A DNA stretch of 64,000 nt from CAIWHR01 sp963836265 (GCA_963836265.1 CAWIIO010000001.1:620001-684000); one strand, 5' to 3'; numbered from the stretch's first letter, positions 51,787-61,035 are shown. A program made the numbers and translations. The notes: generated from the sequence alone by a model not told the origin.

Positions 51787-52160
51787 GGCCCCGGCACGCC
51801 AGCACCGACCACGACCCACTGTTTCGATTCCACCGCTTGCTTGCCAACCTGCGCGTCCTCGATATCGAGGAGATCAAGTCGGTTCCGTACGCGCCGGTCT
51901 CGCATCCGTTCATCGAACGCCTGATTGGGACCATCCGACGCGAGTATCTCGATCGCGTATTCTTCTGGAATGCGGTCGCCCTGAACCAAAAACTCGAAGC
52001 GTTCGGGGTTTATTACAACGGAAACCGCGTTCACCAGTCCCTCAGTGGCGGCACCCCGGCAGAAGCATCCGGCAAGCCCCGTCCCTCCCGCGCTGTGCTT
52101 GATCACTACGCTTGGCAGCAGCATTGCCGCGATTTGTTCCGGACGCCGATCGCGGCGTAA
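51787..52160 (+). pseudogene. rve-type transposase/integrase C-terminal fragment
   Basis: In the third plus frame: STDHDPLFRFHRLLANLRVL (second catalytic Asp), IEEIKSVPYAPVSHPFIERL (Glu) and VYYNGNRVHQSLSGGTPAEA, then stop at 52158-52160. Only the last third of the enzyme is left, joined directly to the toxin gene. Confidence 0.75.
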
Positions 52161-52242
52161 CTATCAATTCGCCACCCACAGGCTGAGCAAACACCACCGG
52201 CGGCCGGCGAATCTCGCCGAAATTACAATGTTGCCTTCGCGC

Positions 52243-53463
52243 TCATCGCTCGCTGTGCCCCTGGACGGCCCATCCGGTTGCTTGCAGACCCTCGGAGGCA
52301 CGCTCCGAAGCTAGGCCGGTGACGAGAATGCGGCGCTGGGCGCCCCGCAAGTCTTTACGCTCCGCGAACGCCCTCACCGGCGCGGTCCAGACGACATAAT
52401 CCACCGGAGCAGGCACTTCGATTCGGCCGCCACGGGTACGGACGACCAGGATTCGACCCGCCAGGTCGAGGGCGACGACGGGGTCCCGTTCCGTGCCGAT
52501 CCGGCGTGCCATGTCCACTGTATTGATCATGAACCTCGCCTCGCCTTCGCTTGCCACGGTGCCCGCGAGCGCAACGACCGCCGCGCGCCCCTTCGCCGCG
52601 GGGATCTGCTCGAGGTGCTCGACGAGCGGAACGGAGAGCGTGGGCGTAAACCAGCGATTCGTGACGAAGGCGCGCACCGTGTCCGCGCCGACACCCAGGG
52701 CGGCCAGTTTCTGCTCGTGGATGGTTCGAATGTCCTCGGGCGACTTGTCCCACACCAGGTTGCTGACCGTTGCCGTTGCGGAAATCGCCGTCGCCGTCCC
52801 AGCCGTCGACACGGCTAGGGCGACGTCCAGCGAGACGCCGCCGGCGAAGGCCGCTCGCGCCAAGTCATCGAGCTGCTTGGCGAGTACGGGATTCGTCGTA
52901 TAGGGATCTGCACCGACCTGCTTGGCAATCCGTCGCTTCGCCTTGTTGATGCCGAGAAGATCCGCCGCCGCATCGCTCGCACCGGACGATGCATTGGCAC
53001 CCCGCGACTCCGTCGCACGAGAGACCGTCGTGGCCGCCGATTGAAAGAAGCGCCCCACCCCGGCAGGGAGGCCCGAGATCGTCTCGACCGGATTCGTCAC
53101 CGCTCGCCCGATGGCCGCGCCGGTCTTCATGGCCGACGCAGCGAGCGCATCGGCGAACACGCCGGTCTGGCTGAGCTGGCTCAACTGCGCGATCGCCGCC
53201 AATTCGCCCACGCGAATAGCCAGCATCTCGGTGCCATCTGCGGCGAAGATGCCTGCCGGTGCGCGCAGCGTGAACTGGCCCATGTAGCCGACTACCGGCG
53301 CGGTAGCGTCGACGGTGTAGCCGGGCCCATTGAGCAACTCGGGCCGGGCCAGCACCGCCGCATCCAGCATCGGCATCGGTTCGACGGGCGGCAGCGTGGC
53401 AGCGAGGACGGCAGGTGCGCCCAGAATCAGACCGAGCGCGAGTGTTCGACGAAAGCACATCAT
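52243..53463 (-). CDS. Conserved exported protein of unknown function
   Basis: 406 residues from ATG 53463 (ATG 53460 also possible). Signal peptide residues 1-20 (LALGLILGAPAVLAATLPP). The middle has a Gly/Ala/Thr-rich helical region (MKTGAAIGRAVTNPVETISG, VGRFFQSAATTVSRAT) and then a conserved block KAKRRIAKQVGADPYTTNPV, LARAAFAGGVSLDVALAVST and FVTNRWFTPTLSVPLVEHLE. I recognise this as a recurring proteobacterial protein without known function. Monocistronic. Confidence 0.65.
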   Translation of the reverse strand: MMCFRRTLALGLILGAPAVLAATLPPVEPMPMLDAAVLARPELLNGPGYTVDATAPVVGYMGQFTLRAPAGIFAADGTEMLAIRVGELAAIAQLSQLSQTGVFADALAASAMKTGAAIGRAVTNPVETISGLPAGVGRFFQSAATTVSRATESRGANASSGASDAAADLLGINKAKRRIAKQVGADPYTTNPVLAKQLDDLARAAFAGGVSLDVALAVSTAGTATAISATATVSNLVWDKSPEDIRTIHEQKLAALGVGADTVRAFVTNRWFTPTLSVPLVEHLEQIPAAKGRAAVVALAGTVASEGEARFMINTVDMARRIGTERDPVVALDLAGRILVVRTRGGRIEVPAPVDYVVWTAPVRAFAERKDLRGAQRRILVTGLASERASEGLQATGWAVQGHSER

Positions 53464-54151
53464 AAGTGTCTCTTTCAAGAATTCCAAGGAAGGGTGACCA
53501 GATCGCGTTGCACGCAAAGTATTCACCGGGCGATACTCCGGTGGAAACGAAACATCACCCTGGTCGTAAAGCGAACCAGTCTATCACCGGAACGCCGCTG
53601 TCCGATCTGTGACGCGCGTCGAACGAAGCCACCTACGTTCTTAGTGCTCAGGCCCTCGCCCGCTGCCCTCGAGCCGAGTACCGGGAACGCAGAACGAAGA
53701 AGTTGCTACCGCGTTCATGGCACCGCGAGCGCGGAACGAAGAGCTTGATGGCACTCTAGTTGCCAACTCCTCCGCCGCGCGAGATTCTCAATTCGGCGGG
53801 GGCTAACATCCGCTGTTGGGATCACGCATTAGGCGTTGAGCCAATCGCCTGGAACTGAAACATGTTCCCGAGATCTCTTGGAAATGAGTTCCTCCGCAGC
53901 CGCGACCCCGAGCGCTCATGCTTCATAAATCCCGAACTGCTCACGTTCGACACTTGGCTCGGCGCCGACATCGCTCGTATGTCCATCGGCTGAGCTAATA
54001 GTCGGAAGCCTTCGCTCGACGTCCTCGAACCAAGTGCGCCGTACTTCGAGCGACGAACGAATCGCGCCAGCGAACGCGCAAGTTAACGCGCAAGTTCTAC
54101 CGCCACGACGCGAGAGTACAAGACGGAATCGCTCTTGCGTCGAAAGAGCCA
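53464..54151. other. Intergenic region, nothing firmly recognised
   Basis: About 690 bases. A short plus-strand frame near 53885-53990 has protein-like character (ERSCFINPELLTFDTWLGAD) and may be a remnant, family not recognised. A 9-bp direct repeat GCGCAAGTT occurs twice 12 bases apart near 54075. Confidence 0.35.
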
Positions 54152-55501
54152 TCAGTTGCCATCGAGAGGTAGCGTCAACGCGCAATCCAAACCACCGCCC
54201 ACCGCGTTTCGCAGAACCAGCGTGCCACCGTGTTTACGCGTGATATTGCGCGCGATCGTCAGCCCGAGCCCGGTTCCGCCCGTCTCGCGAGAGCGCGACG
54301 TCTCGAGCCGATAGAACGGATCGAATACCTTTTCCATCTGTGCTTCTGGCATTCCGGGACCGCCGTCACGAACGTGAATCACCACCTTGGTTCCTTCGCG
54401 CGCCGCCGTCACGCGCGCATAGCCGCCGTATTTCACCGCGTTGTCGATAAGGTTGGCAAGGCAGCGTTGCAAGGCGATTGGAATGGCCAGTATTGAAACG
54501 TGCGTCTTGCCACTCAGTGTGACGTCTTGGCCAGTGTCGACGGCATCGGCACAGACGCTGGAGAGCAACGAGTCCAGGTCGACACGTTTCATCATGCCGT
54601 CGGTATCGAGGCTCATGGCAAGGTCTAAACCCTCGCGAATCATGCTCTGCATCGCGCCCATGTCGGCAACGAGCTTTTCGCGCAGGTCTTCATCCGTGAC
54701 TTTCTCCAGCCGTAGCCGCAAACGCGTAAGTGGCGTCTGCAGATCGTGAGCGATCGCGGCAAGCATCTCGGTTCGTTCCTCGACATAGCTGCGAATGCGC
54801 GCCTGCATCGCATTGAAGGCCACTGCTGCACCGCGCACTTCCGAGGGGCCGCTCTCCGACAACGGAGGCTGATTGATGTCGCCGCCAAGCGCGGTAGCTG
54901 CCCGCGCGAGCCGATCGAGCGGACGTGTCGTCATGCGAGCAACGACGTAGGCGAGCAAGGCAAGGCAAATTGGAAACACGATTGCGTACAGCAGCCAGCG
55001 CGTGGAGTGCGATCGCGACCAGCTGAAGTCGGGTTGCTGGCGCAAGACCAGACGCAAAGGCGTGCCGTCGTGCAGCGTCAGTGAGATGACCTGGCACGAG
55101 GCGATGACCGGGTGCGCGGACGCGCCATTGCCAGCTTGCGCCGCACAATCGACCGGTGTGCCGGCGGTAGCCGTTATGTTGCGATCCTGACCGAGCTCCT
55201 CGACCAGCGCATCGGTGAGCTCCGCATCGGTCTCTTTGGGAGGGGTGTTGGGTCTTACGAATTGCGCGCTCATCCCCCTGCCTAGGGTCGCCGCCAACGT
55301 CGGGCGAACCGACGGCGGTACTGCCTCAAGCGCACTGACCAGCTGCTCGACGCGATCGGCCGTATGCGCTGCGCGCACCTGGGCGAACGTCCGCCGCCCC
55401 TGGAGATCGGCGAGGACGGCGGTGAGCAGTGCGGACGCCACGATCCCGCCTATGATGAGGACAAACACGCGGCCGTGCATCGAGGTGACGAATGCCTTCA
55501 T
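54152..55501 (-). CDS. Sensor histidine kinase (EnvZ/CpxA-like)
   Basis: 449 residues: TM1 (VFVLIIGGIVASALLTAVLA), periplasmic sensor of about 130 residues, TM2 (LLYAIVFPICLALLAYVVAR), HAMP (RPLDRLARAATALG), HisKA with the phospho-His in AAIAHDLQTPLTRLR, and HATPase with LANLIDNAVKYGG (N-box), RDGGPGMPE (G1) and ETGGTGLGLTIARNI (G2). Overlaps the response-regulator gene upstream by 4 bases. Complete. Confidence 0.93.
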   Translation of the reverse strand: MKAFVTSMHGRVFVLIIGGIVASALLTAVLADLQGRRTFAQVRAAHTADRVEQLVSALEAVPPSVRPTLAATLGRGMSAQFVRPNTPPKETDAELTDALVEELGQDRNITATAGTPVDCAAQAGNGASAHPVIASCQVISLTLHDGTPLRLVLRQQPDFSWSRSHSTRWLLYAIVFPICLALLAYVVARMTTRPLDRLARAATALGGDINQPPLSESGPSEVRGAAVAFNAMQARIRSYVEERTEMLAAIAHDLQTPLTRLRLRLEKVTDEDLREKLVADMGAMQSMIREGLDLAMSLDTDGMMKRVDLDSLLSSVCADAVDTGQDVTLSGKTHVSILAIPIALQRCLANLIDNAVKYGGYARVTAAREGTKVVIHVRDGGPGMPEAQMEKVFDPFYRLETSRSRETGGTGLGLTIARNITRKHGGTLVLRNAVGGGLDCALTLPLDGN

Positions 55502-56226
55502 GGCGTCGATTCGATCTTTACCTCGGCGCTCAACACGTAGCCTTCGTTGCGCACGGTCTTGATGAGTTGTGGGTCGCGAGCGTCTTCGTCGAGCTTCTGT
55601 CGAACTCGGCTCACCTGAAGGTCAATGGAGCGCTCGAAGGGGTCCGCATCGCGGCCCTGCGTGAGGTTAAGCAATTGGTCGCGGCTAAGCACACGCTTGG
55701 GATGCTCGAGAAAGACTTTGAGCAAGCGGAGTTCCGCGCCGGACAAGACGACGATGACACCCGCTGGGTTGACGAGATGCCTTGCGGTGAGATCGAGCGT
55801 CCATCCTGCAAAACGCATGCGCGTAGCTTCCGCGGCCTCCAGGTTCGGCGGCAGCGTTTCGGTGCGTCGCAGGACGCTGCGAATACGGGCAAGCAGCTCC
55901 CTCGGCTCGAACGGCTTGGCCAGGTAATCGTCGGCCCCCATTTCCAGGCCAATAATTCGATCGATCGGCTGACCGCGCGCGGTCAGCATAATTACCGGCA
56001 CGTTCGACCTCGCGCGCAAGGTTCGGCATAGTTGCAGGCCGTCTTCGCCCGGCATCATCAAGTCGAGAACAATCAGGTCGATACGCGTCGCGTCGAGAGC
56101 TTTCCACATCGCCACGCCGTCGGCCGCCACCACCGTGCGGCACCCGTTGTCGGCAAGATATTCCGACAGCAGCGTGCGAATTTCACGATCATCATCAACG
56201 ATCAGAATCAGCGGTCGCGCGTTCAT
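55498..56226 (-). CDS. OmpR-family response regulator
   Basis: 242 residues from ATG 56226. Receiver: LILIVDDDREIRTLLSEYLA (acidic pair), LIVLDLMMPGEDGLQLCRTL (phospho-Asp), VIMLTARGQ (Thr) and DDYLAKPFEPRELLARI (Lys). C-terminal winged helix: LDLTARHLVN, GAELRLLKVFLEHPKRVLSR and VSRVRQKLDEDARDPQLIKT. First gene of the pair. The divergent Spy-like gene and repeats in between suggest it is a target. Confidence 0.93.
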   Translation of the reverse strand: MNARPLILIVDDDREIRTLLSEYLADNGCRTVVAADGVAMWKALDATRIDLIVLDLMMPGEDGLQLCRTLRARSNVPVIMLTARGQPIDRIIGLEMGADDYLAKPFEPRELLARIRSVLRRTETLPPNLEAAEATRMRFAGWTLDLTARHLVNPAGVIVVLSGAELRLLKVFLEHPKRVLSRDQLLNLTQGRDADPFERSIDLQVSRVRQKLDEDARDPQLIKTVRNEGYVLSAEVKIESTP

Positions 56227-56298
56227 GGCGTGATTATGGCAGGGCCCAATCAAGGGCCGGACATGAGCATGTACCGCAATGTATCTCTGGGCACAGCG

Positions 56299-56377
56299 GA
56301 TACAACTCGATACAAACACGCTCGTGGGTGGTACACGCCGGTACACATTGGCCGCTCTGGGACAAGTCGTGGATACA
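56299..56377. promoter_or_regulatory. GRTACA direct-repeat array (response-regulator box candidates)
   Basis: GATACA at 56299 and 56309, GGTACA at 56330 and 56340, GATACA at 56372. Spacings of 10, 21, 10 and 32 keep the copies close to one face of the helix, as for OmpR-family tandem boxes. Located between the divergent regulator and Spy-like genes. Confidence 0.55.
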
Positions 56378-56395
56378 TCGGGCGACGACCATAGG

Positions 56396-56416
56396 AACCG
56401 TGCGAGAAGCACGGTT
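56396..56416 (+). promoter_or_regulatory. Perfect hairpin in the Spy-like gene leader
   Basis: AACCGTGC - GAGAA - GCACGGTT, ending 12 bases before the AAGGAG ribosome site and 24 before the ATG. Could stabilise the mRNA or act as an operator; no T-run. Confidence 0.45.
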
Positions 56417-56439
56417 TGCCCACCCCCAAGGAGTGATCA

Positions 56440-56898
56440 ATGAACACATTTCGGAAGAGTATTGTCATCGCCGTGGCAACTCTCGGGCTCGGTACCGCCG
56501 CCCTTGCTGCGTCGGAGGTCGGCGCAGCGTCGGCCGGCGAAGGTTGCCACTGGAGCGCATTCGGTTCGCATGACGGGAAGTCGGCCGAACGCATGGCCAA
56601 GCGTCAGGCAGCGCTGCACGACAAGCTGAGTCTGTCGACGACGCAGGAAGCTGCATGGAAGACGTTCACGGCCAAGTTGCAGGCAAGCACGTCGGTCAGG
56701 CCCGAAGGGGCGTCCGTCGCGACGATGACCGCACCTGAGCGCGCAGACCGCCTGGCGGCATTCCTGCAGACCGCGCAGCAACAGGCCGCCGCGCGTGCTC
56801 AAGCGGTGAAGGAGTTCTACGCCGTTCTGTCACCGGAACAGCAAAAGATCTTCGACAGCCAGTTCCAAGGCCGCCATCGCCATTTCGGCCGCGGCTGA
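56440..56898 (+). CDS. Spy/CpxP-type periplasmic chaperone-like protein
   Basis: 152 residues. ATG 56440 with AAGGAG upstream. Signal peptide to about residue 23 (AVATLGLGTAALAAS). Mature helical protein with an LTxxQ-like pair: LSLSTTQEAAWKTFTAKLQA and FYAVLSPEQQKIFDSQFQ, ending in a His/Arg-rich RHRHFGRG that may bind metal. These proteins act in envelope stress. Divergent from the two-component system, which probably controls it. Confidence 0.82.
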   Translation: MNTFRKSIVIAVATLGLGTAALAASEVGAASAGEGCHWSAFGSHDGKSAERMAKRQAALHDKLSLSTTQEAAWKTFTAKLQASTSVRPEGASVATMTAPERADRLAAFLQTAQQQAAARAQAVKEFYAVLSPEQQKIFDSQFQGRHRHFGRG

Positions 56899-57037
56899 AG
56901 GGTTGGAAGTAGCGGCACCGCAGCGGATTGGGGTCACGCACGGCATCAGACCGTGGGCTCATTGTCGATTAACCGCAATGACAACCGCTGCGGCGCCGTA
57001 GTCCGCGGTACGGAATTCAGACTTACCGGAGGTAACC

Positions 57038-57487
57038 ATGCTTAAGAGAAAATCACTGATCATCGCCGCTGTCGCCGCAGCAACCGTAGGCGTCACCGCG
57101 CTTTCGAGCCAAGCCCATGCCAATGATGGCGCGTTGCTTGGGGCCGTCGTCGGCGCAGGCATCGGCGCCGCAATCGGCCATAACGTCCACGGCCGTGATG
57201 GGGCCGCCATAGGCGGCGCGATTGGCGCAATTGCGGGAGCGAGCATCGCCGCGAGTTCGTCGTCCTATTACGATGCGGGGTACTACTCCGTGCCGGCGAC
57301 CGTGTACGCGCCTGCGCCGGTCTACTATGGCGCCGCGCCCGTGTATTACCAAGATGCGCCGGTTTACTATCCGCGCACGCGGGTCGACTATGTTCATTAC
57401 TATGGCCCGCGATACGTTGATCATGGCAGGCGCAATGACCATGGGCGCCAGGAATGGCACGGCACGAACGGCCATCACGAACACTGA
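57038..57487 (+). CDS. Glycine-zipper envelope protein
   Basis: 149 residues. Signal peptide residues 1-28 (AATVGVTALSSQAHA). Glycine-zipper region GALLGAVVGAGIGAAIGHNV and AAIGGAIGAIAGASIAA (YMGG-like membrane-inserting motif). The rest is Tyr/Pro/Ala-rich (YYGAAPVYYQDAPVYYP) with a His/Arg tail. GGAGG precedes the ATG. An outer-membrane or periplasmic structural role is likely. Followed by a strong terminator. Confidence 0.75.
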   Translation: MLKRKSLIIAAVAAATVGVTALSSQAHANDGALLGAVVGAGIGAAIGHNVHGRDGAAIGGAIGAIAGASIAASSSSYYDAGYYSVPATVYAPAPVYYGAAPVYYQDAPVYYPRTRVDYVHYYGPRYVDHGRRNDHGRQEWHGTNGHHEH

Positions 57488-57551
57488 ATCGCACTGGCGA
57501 TGAGGCGGATGATCGGCGCGAATCGATCGCCCGCGTCAGGGCGACAGATGT

Positions 57552-57590
57552 AACCGGTGGCGCCGAGGCCAAGGCGCCATCGGTTATTTA
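57552..57590 (+). terminator. Intrinsic terminator
   Basis: A 13-bp stem with one mismatch (AACCGGTGGCGCC / GGCGCCATCGGTT), 8-base loop, followed by ATTTAT. Lies 65 bases after the glycine-zipper gene. Confidence 0.72.
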
Positions 57591-57689
57591 TCGCGCTGGA
57601 AGCCTTCGGCGTCCGAGTTTGCTACGTCGCGGATAGGGGCCCCGCCGAGCCTGATATGGGGGGAAGGCCGGTCGGCACACGCCAACAGT

Positions 57690-57959
57690 ACAACAAATGG
57701 TACTCCGAGGTCGCGACCGGCCGGCGGCGGCATGATGCCCGCATGCGCGATGTGTCACGCGACGCGTACTGGGCCGGGCATGCCGATGATGGGCATGGTG
57801 CGAGGTATCGGGTCGGCTCCTCCGGATCTGAACGGCCAGCATGGTGCGTACATCATTGACCAGCTGAGGCGCTTCGCAAGCGGTGAGCGCTAGGGCATGA
57901 TGATGAACCGCATCGCCGCGAACCTGACCGGCGCAGACATAAGCGCCGTCACCAACTAG
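57690..57959 (+). pseudogene. Cytochrome c (c4/c553-like) remnant with in-frame TAG
   Basis: One plus frame has the heme motif PACAMCHATRTGPGMPMMGM, then PPDLNGQHGAYIIDQLRRFA, SGER, TAG at 57891-57893, and MMMNRIAANLTGADISAVTN before a second stop. The pattern is that of a small diheme/monoheme c553-type cytochrome. The first TAG replaces what is probably Gln, the second cuts the end, and no start codon is evident. Confidence 0.65.
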
Positions 57960-58576
57960 CCTGTGTGGCTTCGCCCCGCGGACACGCGACGCGGTTCGTC
58001 CCCGCGCCTTAGCATCTCCGCGTGTAGCTCCTCGTACTGCTTTCGCGTCGCCTGCTTGATCAATGCTGGGCCGACGATGGGGGGTATCCACCGATTGGGA
58101 ACGTACTCCCCATGATTGACCACCACACACCCTCCTGTGGTTGCAACGAGGCGTGTCGCGAAGCTATAGGACTTGAAGTCGCCCGCCACGAGCGTGGAAC
58201 GAATCTCCGCCATCGGTGCGAGTTAGACCTTGCGGACCGTGTCGTAAGCGAAACTCAACAATCCGAAGCTCGTCTCGCCGATCTGATGGACGACGAGTAC
58301 GTTGTCGTGTTGCGACAAGACCTCGCTAAGTCGCAGATCCGATACGAACTCGGCCATGTGCGGGTAATCCGTCAGGACTGCCCAGGCTCGTGCCACATCA
58401 ACGTCGACAGCCATCCGCACGTCAACCACCACCATGTCGCCGCGCGTCGCAACGCTAACGTCGAGTGCCGGCGCGCTCCGTGCAGCAACAGGCATCGCCA
58501 GCGAAAGCATCATAAGCACTCGCGAGAGCCACCGGTGAACCATCTGTCGGGGCGGGTTGCGCGCGCCGGAGATCAT
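57956..58576 (-). pseudogene. SRPBCC/START-like exported protein with in-frame TAA
   Basis: One minus frame throughout. Signal region VLMMLSLAMPVAARSAPA, then ARAWAVLTDYPHMAEFVSDL and GETSFGLLSFAYDTVRKV, a TAA at 58223-58225, and then MAEIRSTLVAGDFKSYSFAT and VVVNHGEYVPNRWIPPIVGP. Together this is a full polyketide-cyclase/START-like protein of ~200 residues. The stop most simply arose from GAA. Overlaps the PAP2 remnant upstream (ATGA). Confidence 0.7.
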
Positions 58577-58833
58577 GAGCGCAGCCCGGCTCGACAGATT
58601 GGCAAGACCAGGAGTTTTCGATAGCCGTGCTGCACGATTTCGGTGATGCCAGCCCCAAATCGGTGCCAGGCCGGCGCAAAAACCGCCGACACGGCCGCTG
58701 CCAGCGCGACCGCACCGAGGACGTCAACCGGGAAGTGCACTGCCAGATAGATGCACGCAAACCCGACGGCGGCGGCGAGCGCAAGAAGCGGCAGACCGAT
58801 AAGCGCCTCGTTCGACGCAGGTTGTACGGCGCG
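58573..58833 (-). pseudogene. PAP2-family phosphatase, C-terminal remnant
   Basis: The minus frame reads LLALAAAVGFACIYLAVHFP VDVLGAV, matching the third PAP2 motif (R/Y-x-x-x-x-H-F-P-x-D-V-x-G), then a helix and a short tail. An in-frame stop and no start lie upstream of about 58833, so the first two motifs are lost. Confidence 0.6.
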
Positions 58834-58881
58834 CTATTGATGCTCGCGCAATCGCTCGCGCGCTGATCCTCCGTGGTCCTG

Positions 58882-59256
58882 CTATCGACTGGGCGCGAGG
58901 CCGATGATGGTCTCGAACCCACCCCAGAACATGCGCTTGCCATCGAAGGGCATCTTCGAGGGGTCCATCGACTCCTTGAGCTGCGGATCCTCCATGACCG
59001 CCTTGCTGATGCGGTCGCGATCCTCCTTGTTCCGATACACGACCCACGCCAACGCGATCACCTCGCCGTCCTTGAGCTGCACGGCTTGGGGAAACGAGGT
59101 GAGCTTGCCGGGCTGAGCGTCGTCGCTGATCAAGTCGGAGTAATACAGAGCGCCGTGGCGCATGTGGGCGCTGCCCCATTCCTCGGACACGCGCTTGTAC
59201 GTGTCGAGGCTGGCACGGGGAACCGGGATGACGATGGCGTCGATGTAGTGCGGCAT
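58882..59256 (-). CDS. DUF1428 protein
   Basis: 124 residues. ATG 59256 preceded by GGAGG. The DUF1428 hallmarks are YIDAIVIPVPRASLDTYKRV at the start and MPFDGKRMFWGGFETI near the end. A ferredoxin-like-fold small cytoplasmic protein of unknown role, complete. Confidence 0.88.
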   Translation of the reverse strand: MPHYIDAIVIPVPRASLDTYKRVSEEWGSAHMRHGALYYSDLISDDAQPGKLTSFPQAVQLKDGEVIALAWVVYRNKEDRDRISKAVMEDPQLKESMDPSKMPFDGKRMFWGGFETIIGLAPSR

Positions 59257-59528
59257 GGGACCTCCGGCGGCGTAAAGTTGGTTGGATCGGTCTGGACCGC
59301 CGCCGTTCCACTTCGAATCACGGCGTTAGGGTCAGCAACCAATTGTGGCTTGTGCTTGTCCCGCGACAAGACTTCCTTCTTTAGAGCCCCCAGCCCTCCA
59401 CTGTCCCGGACAGAACGGCGCCTAACCTCGCGCCAACCTCACCCCTCGCGCGGGTCGGGGGGCGCGGCCATTCTTGGGCGGGATGTTTGCTCCACGTGCC
59501 TCGCGCCAAGCACACGAGCGGCAGGGCT

Positions 59529-60650
59529 TCAGGCGGCCACGAGCCTGACCAGCGTGATCTCCGGACTCGTACCAAAGCGCACCGGTGGCCCCCACGTTCC
59601 CGTGCCTGCGCTCACGTAGACCCACATGCGTCCCTCGAGAGAGAGCCCCGCGACGTGGGGCGCATGGACGAGGCGCACGGCGAGCGTCCAAGGAAAGAAC
59701 TGCCCCGCGTGCGTGTGGCCCGAGAGCTGGAGGTCAAAGCCCGCGCGCGCTCCAAGCGGGGCGAGCTTCGGGTTGTGGGCGAGGAGCAGGCGAAAATCGG
59801 CGCTCGGCGCATCCTCAAGCGAGATCTCCGGCCGCTGAAGGCGATAGGCGGGGTCGACCACCCCGCCAACGACGAGCGTCGCCGCGCCTTTGCGCACCAC
59901 CGCGTGCTCGTTCAACAGCACGCGCATGCCCATCTCGCGGAAGTGCGCGATCCACGCCGGCGCCCCGGAATAACAGTCGTGGTTGCCCAGCACGAAGAAG
60001 GCCCGGCCGTCAGCGGTGAGCGTGGCGAGGGGTGCGACGTGCGGCGCCAGGCGCTCGACCGGCCCATCGACCAGGTCGCCGGTGAGCGCGACGAGGTCGG
60101 GCGCGAGGTCCCGCGCTCGCTCGACCGCTCGCTCGACGTAGGCGCGCCGGATATTGCGGCCGACGTGCAGGTCGGAAAGCTGCACGATGCGCAAGCCGGC
60201 GAGGTCGGGATGCAGGCCCGGCACGCGAATCTCGACTTCCTTGACGCGCGGCCCGCGCAGCGCCGTGAGCGCGCCGAGCACCAAGGCGACGAGCGAGGCG
60301 ACGAGCACCGCTGGCACGCCGTCCTCCGCCACTACGGCGTGCACGGCCCCGAACGGCAGTGCTGCCGTGAGAAGCAGCGCGAGATCGCGCCCGAGCGTCA
60401 GGACGAGGAGGAAGCTCACCCAAGCCATCGAAAGATAGCTCGCCTGGTGCGCGGCCTGGTCCAGCCACGACTCCTCGCTGTCGCGTACGCGGCTCCAGTA
60501 CAGCACCGGCACGAGCCAGATGAGAACGAAGGGTATCGCGAGCGCGCCGCGCCCCCACGGCCCCGAGCCGAGGCGCACCGCGACATACGCGTAGCCGACC
60601 GCGAGGAGCGCCGTGACGACGAGGACGAAAGGCTGTAGCAGACGTTTCAT
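59529..60650 (-). CDS. Membrane-anchored metallophosphoesterase
   Basis: 373 residues from ATG 60650; an earlier ATG at 60674 is possible. Residues 1-135 hold four to five helices (FVLVVTALLAVGYAYVAVRL, IPFVLIWLVPVLYW, AVLVASLVALVLGALTAL). The calcineurin-like domain follows: IVQLSDLHVGRNI (DxH), ALTGDLVDG (GD), FFVLGNHDCYSG (GNHD), LLLAHNP and LQLSGHTHAGQFFPW (GHxH). Resembles YkuE/LpxH-like membrane phosphoesterases. Substrate unknown. Monocistronic. Confidence 0.88.
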   Translation of the reverse strand: MKRLLQPFVLVVTALLAVGYAYVAVRLGSGPWGRGALAIPFVLIWLVPVLYWSRVRDSEESWLDQAAHQASYLSMAWVSFLLVLTLGRDLALLLTAALPFGAVHAVVAEDGVPAVLVASLVALVLGALTALRGPRVKEVEIRVPGLHPDLAGLRIVQLSDLHVGRNIRRAYVERAVERARDLAPDLVALTGDLVDGPVERLAPHVAPLATLTADGRAFFVLGNHDCYSGAPAWIAHFREMGMRVLLNEHAVVRKGAATLVVGGVVDPAYRLQRPEISLEDAPSADFRLLLAHNPKLAPLGARAGFDLQLSGHTHAGQFFPWTLAVRLVHAPHVAGLSLEGRMWVYVSAGTGTWGPPVRFGTSPEITLVRLVAA

Positions 60651-61029
60651 CGGTTCAACAAGACCCCACGCCATACCTTGTACCTCGTACGTTGTACCGC
60701 GGATCCGGGGGCGAAGCGCGCTCGTGCGAAACGCGCGGCTACTGCTAGTGGGGCGCGTTTTCTTCAGTATTCGCGTTGATGCAGTTGCCCTGTAAACGGC
60801 CGCGCCAGAGGGCAAGGCCGTCTCCGATCCGACGCTAACTGAACTCGAGTCGTGCAGACATGAATGGTTGTCACCGTTCGCGACTCACATCGCAACCGTC
60901 GATTCGGGCGTGAACCACTCGGCGCGACTGGGTGCGACCCGGCACACCCTGCTCACCGCGACCAGGACCGGCAAAATAGACGAAGCAGGCCAAGCTCAGA
61001 GCAACTTTTCGAGCATTGAGTAACCGTCT
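60651..61029. other. Intergenic region before IS110 copy 2
   Basis: About 380 bases with no recognised gene or RNA. Contains the promoter of the phosphoesterase gene on its left side. Confidence 0.35.
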
Positions 61030-61035
61030 CCTTTG

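Noticed and set aside
37149..58225. Idea that TAG/TAA might be recoded, because several genes have a single in-frame stop
   Set aside because: Many intact genes here end in TAG or TAA (e.g. the SDR, the Rieske/FAD fusion), and the affected genes are typical decay targets (TA, remnants).
59487..60638. Long plus-strand frame opposite the metallophosphoesterase
   Set aside because: Very rich in Arg, Glu, His and Asp without motifs; it is the antisense shadow of a well-supported gene with all phosphoesterase motifs.
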